Shown here: positions 58,001 to 64,000 of the stretch, piece by piece
Numbering within the stretch: position 1 is the first letter of the stretch
Layout: every line of letters begins with the position of its first letter
Source of the DNA: Parietichytrium sp. I65-24A
Lineage: Eukaryota; Sar; Bigyra; Thraustochytrida; Thraustochytriidae
Assembly (NCBI GenBank): GCA_012862575.1
Contig: BLSF01000010.1
Span: 62,001 to 126,000, forward strand
Direction: 5' to 3'
Length of the DNA stretch: 64,000 bases
Notes under the pieces: generated by a model
Seen by the model: the letters and a program-made list of their open reading frames with translations, nothing else
Databases searched by the model: none
Told to the model about the DNA's origin: nothing
Program-made: the position numbers and the translations under genes

Positions 58001-60991
58001 GTTGAGGCGGCAGCGCAAACTGCTGTTCACCTGCTTGCTAGTCTTGAGCTTGAGCGAGATGACCCATTTGCATCCTCTCTTTTTGGAGTCGTGTATGCTC
58101 TTGCGAAAGAGGCATGCACAATGCTATCAAATGGATCATCAAAGTCATTGGCAGATTGGTGCAAACTCCTGTTCCTGAGCTCTACAAGCGTTCTCACAGT
58201 TTTGCTCTCCCACAGCGAGAGCTGCAAAGCCGAGGATCTCATTCGTGCAGTTCCGCTGACTAAATTCTTTCTTGACATGCGCTCGGATCCATCTTTGAAG
58301 CTGGAAAATGACACGAGCGACTTGCACTACAAAGCTCTGAAAAGCATCACCTTAGGTTTGTCCGCCCAGCACTTTATCTTGGCTCTTGGGCAAATTGAGG
58401 ACCAAGCCAGAAAGGATGCAGCCGAGACGATGCGCCAAGACTTGCTCTCTGACTTGATGAGTATTCTGTATGGTGTGTCCGAATTTGCTGAGTCTGGCAG
58501 TACACGTTCGCAAGACTCCGAGTTTGGTGGTGGGGTGTTCGTGTCCGAGTCCGCTGTAAGCTCTGTTCGGAGCAACATAATTGCCCGGCTAGAGAGTGAT
58601 GGAGTAGAGGTGGAGTCCGATTCTCCGCTGCGCACAATCACATGCGGAATGCTCGGTTCCTCAGGCACAGAGGCTGACCAATCGAGTCTGCTTCGTTTCA
58701 TGCTGAATTACATGGAGAGCAGATCTACATCCATGAGTTTTGCGTACCAAAAACCAGTGTACATGCGACAGCTAATGGGATTTCTGTTGGAGTGCCAGGA
58801 GAAATCTAGCAAGACTGGACCATTCGAACCCGAAGTAGCGAAATTACGTGACGTGGCAAGCTCATACTCGAATTTGCTCTTGAACTTTGACCCCAAAACG
58901 GGCACGCGTTGGTCGAGAATTGATATAGATGCCGAGATAAAGAGCTTGAGTGCAGCTCTGACGAGTCGTACTGAGTGCGATACGCGCTCCGTGCAACGGC
59001 CAAGCGACACGGTGAGCCCGTGGGAGGTTCAGGACCGCTTGAATTTCTATCTTGCCGAGGAGATGACAGACGAACTGGTATCCAACTTCTCCTACATCGT
59101 CACCGACAAGAGCAAGAGACAGAGCGAGGAATTGCAGCGCGACCTACTGCGTGCTCTCAAATTTCTCGAAAGGGATCTTGCTTACAATCCGTGGAGGTTT
59201 CTCAGCTGGTTCAAGATTGGGCAGGCCAAAGAGCACTTGTTTAACCTGAGCATGTCTTCCCCGGAAGCTTGCTTTGCAAATATGCAGATGGCAGAAAGTG
59301 GCTCCAGGTCGACCGAGAAGTTGAAATCGATGGTTGATTTTAAGCTCTTCTATGAAGCAGCTGTGGCCTGGGAAGCCGCAATTGCACTAGCCGAGAAAGA
59401 GATTGATGATTACAAAGACATGGTCTTGGAGAACCGTACATTTGTGCCGCGGCGGCTAAACTATGTTGAAACAAACGTTGGCGATGACCAAAGTTGGGCG
59501 ATGGCAGTTGTTTCTCGTCTGAACGCTGACGGAACGTTTGATCTGTGTTTTGAGGACGAGGACGAGATGGGTTTTGCAATCGCGAGAGAGAATATCAGAC
59601 CGAGGAGATCGGCTTTGGAAACTCTGTGTCAACATCCATATCTTCGCGACATGCTCGTGGATTGCTATGTTTTTCTTGGAAATCTTCTCTACACGAGCCT
59701 TTCCTGGTGCGCAACACTCTTTCCCTATGCGAGCCAGCAGCATGCTTTACGGGCAATGGAATGTTACACCAGGGCCAGGGAGCTTAACATTTGTTCAGCT
59801 CCAGATTCTGAAGCCGTTCGCTATGAGCGGGACGACAAGGCACACCTTTGCGAGTACATGATCGGGAAATGCATGGAAAAATTATTGGTTCAATGCACTG
59901 AAGAAAATTGTGTTCAGGTCTTGGATCAATTTAGTAGAGCTGCCAGGATCGTTCCGGAATCTGGAAAGAAACAGGACATTATCAAGCCTAAGGCAATATG
60001 CGCCCTTCACATGGCGAAGATTCGCTTTCTGCAGGGAGCTGATTCAAGCATTTTGCACATCTTGGGCAGACCGGAATATATGTTTAAAAATTCATCTCCA
60101 TCAGGCCCAGGCACTCCCGTCGATATCGATCTGATTGTGAACGACTCCTTGGACGCCTTTGAGCACTGCGCGAAAGCATCCGACAAATGTGTGCATATTG
60201 CCCGGTATCGATTTGCGACTACCGTGCTCGCTTTTCAGAACAAATTACCAAGTAGGTTGGCTAGGCTGGAAGAAGCTGTCGCGCTTATGGGGGCTTTCAT
60301 CGCGAGAAATCCGAAGGGCCCATTCTGTGTTGTGCAGTATCCGGAATGGGCAATGCCGTACGAGTCTTTGGAGGTGCCCTGGGCGAAGATGGAAGTCCGG
60401 CGACTCAGATATCTCTCTGCCACAGTCGACTTGTATGTGGCCACGAACGCAGGCGACAAATTGATTTCTCTTCTGGAGCTCTTGCTGGACAAAAGGCGAT
60501 GGGATAAGGACTTGCATCGCTCCACGTTTCTTCTCGCTGCAGACGAAGCAATAATTGGTTTATTAGATGTTATCAGCGACGAAGTTGAGCAGGTTGTCTC
60601 GCAGCGTGTCGATTCAGAAGGCCCTGAACCTTTGGCCTTGACAGGAGAGCTGACATCATCGCTGAGACATGCTTATAGGGCGTACCTCTTCAGTGTTCAG
60701 CTGGAAGAGGCCAAAAAGCAGTTCGCCGTCCTGAGCGAAGTTGAGTTTCTTTCTCTTCAAAAAAGCGAGGCGATGCTAAAGGAGAACTACAAAAAGGCAT
60801 CAGGAATGGCAGAAACCGAGGCTGCAAAGATGAGCTCCGTGGACGTTGTACTGGAATCCTGCAAGACCCTTTTCCCAGAAGTTCACTCACAAGGGCCTTC
60901 GTCTAGAAAGTCTGGTGGCAGAAGTAAGTCTGGCACACAGCAAGAGCTACTTGAAGTTGACAAGAGCATGGACGCCGCACCAGAATCGTAG
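55067..60991 (+). CDS. CABIN1: CABIN1/HIR3 histone-chaperone complex subunit with Tudor-like insert
   Basis: 1974 residues, one exon. CABIN1/Hir3 is the large TPR scaffold of the HIR complex, which deposits H3.3-H4 independently of replication. The start MRRWAAINDENSSSE resembles CABIN1's MIRIAALN followed by an acidic stretch. TPR-like helices at ~90-230 (YSTALELLSNG, ALRNLAVIEQEEGRNVEAMDLVKTSMKYDPSDILAWRRLGCLA) match the CABIN1 N-terminal TPRs. A basic PKRVSKRVRAKEED motif (~405-420) corresponds to CABIN1's RRSARVR segment. The rest is alpha-helical. Residues ~1461-1512 (DDQSWAMAVVSRLNADGTFDLCFEDEDEMGFAIARENIRP, given here by its ends only as DDQSWAMAVV to ARENIRP) look like a Tudor/SH3-like barrel, unusual for this family. 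Confidence 0.8.
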   Translation: MRRWAAINDENSSSEPDSSSESEVADGEDDAQAREDMEIDKGGLSSQSESEAKDESDLKRSSVSKSNRQLKRRRVERETRENVEMREADAHRRYSTALELLSNGSAHSEDWKQARELFTGLVAEKDVLSHRQLKLGPKILCSALRNLAVIEQEEGRNVEAMDLVKTSMKYDPSDILAWRRLGCLARNCEDYLLSKFAFEQAVFRGKLTGRTSYLYILSDLVQAAFILGNDKQVQNLGQNFEHEEDVIVRAMVHLSKCPSKEAESELLSKFSTVLPEKVLSPLKNICKARCAWRTLPTRASNQTCIHNLAKPLAVPVKSTRLNFATLLESLLNVAKLLTPNRVCSFSIDGVTSTAKVEPSIESSEKAPQVKEPKSVEDDKSLSLASEEQPPNSAQSAVANSKAKKKEIVEPKRVSKRVRAKEEDLQKEKQAALKRATRQESPLERLFEIVFGGGVDTCLETFAGFTATGEDHENAEEQTHAAKVKENLAIESIKSDLTADPIFTVADTDSLLGDSSRVFLSLNQNTASGGNRGARRPRKRKVHDPEKEDSLFAGNTAQAELFLKERRPAASGDLFLEVFAGLCQSIMDFEGTCQSLKLCDLLMRGLDYITDDIRAELFHREEFPFVVVTCAEVFLETCIGMERHDLLAPATECIALSHQALESYGRVVTTASREISSLECLARAYWAHLRLLTLREDAKSSEVGATVQQVKYLLSRLKTLKRGDLSIRLPHLSSDNVISLLSIENKDKDLESKDNIKVAKSLFLEAQKKKSQGTSGEGLDTESPQARVFELLMSRYTARSENGHMKLQNFDELESEKKQAALDISRNRETSPLVLDILSATKVAVADGPARFQVMLRAILEHVSHLIISTSPLFEGEDSTELDSKITALPFLFSDALLLLCEESPPGTSERSVLPALVVLTGYRLLPILGNVPRYMDALRILGQESGTKSSAVKGVQRRVLAWCYTRIHSIDQQSAPQAVEAAAQTAVHLLASLELERDDPFASSLFGVVYALAKEACTMLSNGSSKSLADWCKLLFLSSTSVLTVLLSHSESCKAEDLIRAVPLTKFFLDMRSDPSLKLENDTSDLHYKALKSITLGLSAQHFILALGQIEDQARKDAAETMRQDLLSDLMSILYGVSEFAESGSTRSQDSEFGGGVFVSESAVSSVRSNIIARLESDGVEVESDSPLRTITCGMLGSSGTEADQSSLLRFMLNYMESRSTSMSFAYQKPVYMRQLMGFLLECQEKSSKTGPFEPEVAKLRDVASSYSNLLLNFDPKTGTRWSRIDIDAEIKSLSAALTSRTECDTRSVQRPSDTVSPWEVQDRLNFYLAEEMTDELVSNFSYIVTDKSKRQSEELQRDLLRALKFLERDLAYNPWRFLSWFKIGQAKEHLFNLSMSSPEACFANMQMAESGSRSTEKLKSMVDFKLFYEAAVAWEAAIALAEKEIDDYKDMVLENRTFVPRRLNYVETNVGDDQSWAMAVVSRLNADGTFDLCFEDEDEMGFAIARENIRPRRSALETLCQHPYLRDMLVDCYVFLGNLLYTSLSWCATLFPYASQQHALRAMECYTRARELNICSAPDSEAVRYERDDKAHLCEYMIGKCMEKLLVQCTEENCVQVLDQFSRAARIVPESGKKQDIIKPKAICALHMAKIRFLQGADSSILHILGRPEYMFKNSSPSGPGTPVDIDLIVNDSLDAFEHCAKASDKCVHIARYRFATTVLAFQNKLPSRLARLEEAVALMGAFIARNPKGPFCVVQYPEWAMPYESLEVPWAKMEVRRLRYLSATVDLYVATNAGDKLISLLELLLDKRRWDKDLHRSTFLLAADEAIIGLLDVISDEVEQVVSQRVDSEGPEPLALTGELTSSLRHAYRAYLFSVQLEEAKKQFAVLSEVEFLSLQKSEAMLKENYKKASGMAETEAAKMSSVDVVLESCKTLFPEVHSQGPSSRKSGGRSKSGTQQELLEVDKSMDAAPES

Positions 60992-61032
60992 CTTTCTGTT
61001 TCTACAATATGCTCGGCAACAAGGCGTTTCTT

Positions 61033-62286
61033 TCAAGTATTGTTCCGAAGGCGAGGGTGGCGCAAATAGTCCGGATAGTCGCTTGAGCAAAGTTGGAGCG
61101 GCGTTTGGCCGATGGAATTTTTGGCAATAAAGGAAGCGCCCCGGTCGAGAAGCAGATGGCAAGTTTTGTCGTGTTCTCCCATCATTGCATAGTGCAGGGG
61201 TGTCATGCCGTATGCATTGACGGTGTCGTGTTTATCATTGCCAAGATCAAGAAGCCACCGCACTCTTTCAGAGTCACCTTCTCTGGCGGCGACAAAGATG
61301 GAGGTGTCTGTCAAAATTGCGCGGCATCGTGTTACATCCTCTTTTAAAAGTCTCAAGGTTTTATCCCGAGCGACAATGTTCAGGATCTGCATCGCTGTCA
61401 GGCCGTCCGCAGACTTCACGTGCATGTCCGCTTTCAGACGCGCCAGGTACTCCATCGAGGCGACTGTGGCGCGGGAAGCCGCTGCGTGAACAGCAGTGAT
61501 GCCCTCCGAGCCCGAGGCACTTACGAATATTCGACTATTTCTGAAATTGTAGAGCAATTTGACCATTTGCTCCACATTTCCTACCCTCGCAAAATGCACA
61601 AATTTGTCCTGTTCCCTGGTGTTCATGTAAGAGAGTTCGACAATCTCCTCTTTCACTTTGTGGGGTCCCACCAAACGGGGATCGAACAAGCCGCTCGTCC
61701 TTGCTTGCGTCGGGCTTGGAAGGGTTGTATTTCGCTTAGCAATGACGTTGTCCTTCGTTTCGCTTTCATCTAACAAAATAGAGCTTGTGCTGCTTGTCAA
61801 ATGAAACGTTTTGCTGAGTTGTTCTTCAATCATGCTAAGCTTTTGCGACGAAATAGCCCCGTTTGCGATAGTCTTCGTGTCCAGAGCCTTGGACGGGTCG
61901 CAACGTCTCTCCTTCTTCGGTGACTTTCTTCGTTTTCCCGCTGCTCGCAAGGCGCGAGCTTTTTCTCGTTGAATTCGCTCAAGAGCAGGGTCGCTCATCT
62001 GCTTCTCCCATGTGCTCCTGTTCTGTTCTAAATTCGCCATCGCCTGAAAAGCTCGGAATGGGATAGCCTCGCATTCAGCAGATGGATCAAACCCCACGGC
62101 TAGCCTTTCTTCTCGCCTCTCGGCCCGCAGTGCGCGGAGCTCCTCAGCTCTTCGTTGCGCAATATTGAGCCTTGGCTTGACGCGCGCCCGCTGCGATCGC
62201 GCCCCCTCATTTTGAGTCTCCCGGCACACCGGTGCCTCTGCGGTCAGAGTCCGTGAGGTGTACTTGGACGCATATTCCAGCATCAT
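61033..62286 (-). CDS. Ankyrin-repeat protein
   Basis: 417 residues. The gene begins ATG-ATG, so the second codon could also be the start. Residues 1-~215 are basic and probably helical (QRRAEELRALRAERREERL), with an RKSPKKERR stretch that may be a nuclear signal. Ankyrin repeats fill ~225-410: GITAVHAAASRATVASMEYLARLKAD, GLTAMQILN, the recognisable GMTPLHYAMMGEHDKTCHLLLDRGAS and GQTPLQLC. It is a protein-binding adaptor of unknown partner. Its stop codon is 41 bases from the CABIN1 stop on the other strand, so their 3' UTRs must overlap. Confidence 0.8.
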   Translation of the reverse strand: MMLEYASKYTSRTLTAEAPVCRETQNEGARSQRARVKPRLNIAQRRAEELRALRAERREERLAVGFDPSAECEAIPFRAFQAMANLEQNRSTWEKQMSDPALERIQREKARALRAAGKRRKSPKKERRCDPSKALDTKTIANGAISSQKLSMIEEQLSKTFHLTSSTSSILLDESETKDNVIAKRNTTLPSPTQARTSGLFDPRLVGPHKVKEEIVELSYMNTREQDKFVHFARVGNVEQMVKLLYNFRNSRIFVSASGSEGITAVHAAASRATVASMEYLARLKADMHVKSADGLTAMQILNIVARDKTLRLLKEDVTRCRAILTDTSIFVAAREGDSERVRWLLDLGNDKHDTVNAYGMTPLHYAMMGEHDKTCHLLLDRGASFIAKNSIGQTPLQLCSSDYPDYLRHPRLRNNT

Positions 62287-63668
62287 CTTGCCAAGGCTGC
62301 GTTATAGAACATCTGCGACCGGCGCTTCAAAGTCAACGCAGATTTCCGACGGGCAACGCGTTCCCCACGTTCTCACCGCACGAGAACGACGGGTAAGGGC
62401 CACCTGTCTCTGTCTCTGTCTCCCTAGCTGTTTCTCCGTGCATGTGTTGTACTCGAAAACATGAAACGATGGCCGTGCCTCGATCTACACAACTTTTGTC
62501 GTCAGCACATGGGTCCATCATCTTAATTCGCTCAGATGAAAGCTTTCACAGAAGGCTGGGCATTTGAGACATTTGAGGCATTTGAGGCATTTGCATGCGC
62601 TGAGGAGTTCACCAGGGAGTCTCCGTCCGATCGAACTCCAATGTTTCCAATCCCCCTGCACTACAGCCGCAAGCGATGGGTTGTTTCTTCCATCAAAGAA
62701 TCCATGAATAAATGAATGCCTGAATGCATGAATGGATGAATGGATGAATGAATGGATGGGTTATGTCAAGATCATCTTGACCGACGTGATGAAATAAAAT
62801 GAGGGATAGACAGAGAGACAGAGAGATAAATGGATGATCAGATTCACTTTCGACCTGAGTGCTTTCGACTTGACAGTGAGTGTTGAACACGATATTTTTA
62901 TAAATGCTACGCCCGGGACTACGTTCTGTGAACGGCTCCAAAGTTCTTCCCGAGCCTTCCCTTGCTCATGAACAGGCGAACAAATGTGTAACTGCTACAT
63001 CATCGTAACGCCTTTTCTTTACTGCCGCACAATATTGCTAGCGCTTCCTTACCACCTGCTACGCCCCAGGTCCGCGAGGACACCTGCTGAACTGAAACCC
63101 GGTCCCCGCCCCGCGAATCGGCTCTCCCACAGCCTCACACTCACGCGCTCAGTGCAACGCACGCACACGGCCAGGCCCCTCGCGAGTGACCATTTTGCGC
63201 AAGTGGGGACGAGGACGAGGTGCACACAGAAGAGGGGTCCTCGAACGTTTCTCTTTCCGCGGACAGGAGTGACAGGAGTGGCAGGAGGGACAGGAGGGTC
63301 AGGAGGTCCAATAAACAATAAACAATTAACAATTAACAACCAGCACAGTCTGCAACGTTGCAACGGGATCCGCGAGGCTGGTCAGGCTGGTCCCTGCTTT
63401 GGGCCAAAAATCATTGGAGAACGGAGCAGTCGAGGCTGGAACCACGTACGTCCCTTCCCAATTGCGAGTCCTCGCAGGCGGTCCTCGCAGTCCGTCCCAC
63501 TTCTTCGCAGTTTGTCCCGATCTGTCCCAGGTGGTGCTCGGTCCTTGGTCCTTGGTCCTTGGTGCTTGGTCATTTGGTCATTTGGTCATTGCTCGTTGGT
63601 GGTTGGTGGTTGGCATGTGGATGTGGGCGTAGCTTGTGGCGTGTTTCGGGATCGTTGTTTCGCGGAGG
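62287..63668. other. Intergenic gap between divergent genes
   Basis: Contains CATTTGAGG repeats (62562-62590), GAATG(GAT) repeats (62701-62757), a TGACWGTGART site at 62871, GACAGGAGTG/GGACAGGAGG repeats (63264-63308) and GGTCCTT/GGTCATTT/GGTTGGT repeats (63538-63612). A 315-residue open frame starting at 62984 crosses these repeats and is not called. Confidence 0.5.
62871..62881 (+). promoter_or_regulatory. TGACWGTGART site
   Basis: Exact match (TGACAGTGAGT), 585 bases upstream of the ankyrin-gene ATG and ~790 before the partial gene at 63669. Confidence 0.35.
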
Positions 63669-64000
63669 ATGGCGCACAGCAGCCGCGAAGCGGAGGAGGC
63701 TCTCATCCGCGCTGCGGTGTCCTCTCTCGGGGCCAGCCCCCGTGCTGCTGCCCTCGTGGCTGCATGCAGCTCAGCGTCAAAAGCGTCAGCGTCCGCGGCG
63801 CGTCCTGCATCATCCAAGTCCTTGACCGCGGCGGACGTACGCGTGGATGCGGTGACGGACCGCCTGCTGCAGGAGCGCGACCCTGTGGTGGTGCGTTTGC
63901 GGTACGCGCAGGCAGTGGAGGACGTGCTTAGCGGCGCGTGCCCATGCACGGCGGAGACAGCGTATACTTTGGCGGCTTTGTTACTGCTCCGCGAGGGGCT
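63669..64000 (+). CDS. Start of an unrecognised gene, 3' end beyond window
   Basis: From the ATG at 63669 the frame stays open to the window end (110 codons). It begins MAHSSREAEEALIRAAVSSL, then an Ala/Ser-rich stretch, then DVRVDAVTDRLLQERDPVVV and RYAQAVEDVLSG, which has the look of HEAT-type helical repeats. No family can be named from this fragment. Codon choice is strongly G/C-ending, unlike the flanking non-coding DNA, which supports coding. Confidence 0.6.
   Translation, partial: MAHSSREAEEALIRAAVSSLGASPRAAALVAACSSASKASASAARPASSKSLTAADVRVDAVTDRLLQERDPVVVRLRYAQAVEDVLSGACPCTAETAYTLAALLLLREG

Noticed and set aside
61515-61525. GTAAGT on the - strand inside the ankyrin gene as a donor
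   Set aside because: Ankyrin sequence continues through it (IFVSASGSEGITAVHAAA) without a break.
62984-63931. 315-codon frame on the + strand
   Set aside because: Crosses several simple repeats and overlaps the better-supported partial gene at 63669 in another frame; no family features.

Overview
The window is nuclear DNA of a unicellular eukaryote. It holds 20 protein genes, two of them cut by the window edges, separated by long non-coding gaps rich in microsatellites. Most genes are uninterrupted. Where introns can be proven by protein homology, all six begin with GTAAGT. I see no rRNA, tRNA, CRISPR array, transposon or virus-like element. A phosphoglycerate kinase with a mitochondrial presequence points to a stramenopile, a group known to run lower glycolysis in mitochondria. 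The intron-poor, animal-like gene set (polycystin, peptide amidation, class C receptor, CABIN1) fits a labyrinthulomycete/thraustochytrid best. This taxonomic placement is inference.

Layout. 0-3.5 kb: end of a repeat-bearing gene and a secreted/anchored lectin-like protein. 5.3-7.6 kb: two nicotinamidase-like paralogues tail to tail. 9-15.8 kb: calcyphosin-like EF-hand protein, membrane-anchored ABHD14-type hydrolase, MutY adenine glycosylase, and PGK with a 45-nt last exon. 16.8-22.5 kb: a sphingomyelinase-fold protein that lacks its catalytic residues, then a seven-helix class C receptor whose ligand domain is a bacterial-type betaine/choline-binding (OpuAC) domain. 22.5-28 kb: gene-poor and repeat-bearing. 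28-31.5 kb: a SEC14 protein with a 10-nt micro-exon, convergent with an ER DnaJ. 34.5-39.5 kb: a type II membrane glycosyltransferase-like protein and a Baeyer-Villiger monooxygenase. 40.5-46.5 kb: a DDX3/Ded1 helicase and a bifunctional peptidylglycine alpha-amidating enzyme. 46.8-53 kb: a single ~2055-residue polycystin channel, spliced from two long open frames. 55-62.3 kb: CABIN1/HIR3 histone chaperone subunit and an ankyrin protein. The right edge holds the start of an unrecognised gene.

Genes working together. Several products suit surface sensing or flagellar signalling: betaine-sensor receptor, polycystin channel, peptide-amidating enzyme, calcyphosin. There is no operon logic, so this is only a thematic link. 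The most striking non-coding signal is an 11-mer, TGACWGTGART, present at 11 exact sites, all outside genes. At least five sites lie 115-325 bp upstream of a start codon. The extended form GTACTSACWGTSAGTAC has dyad symmetry. A second dispersed palindrome, ACCGGTAC, has seven copies, also only in gaps.
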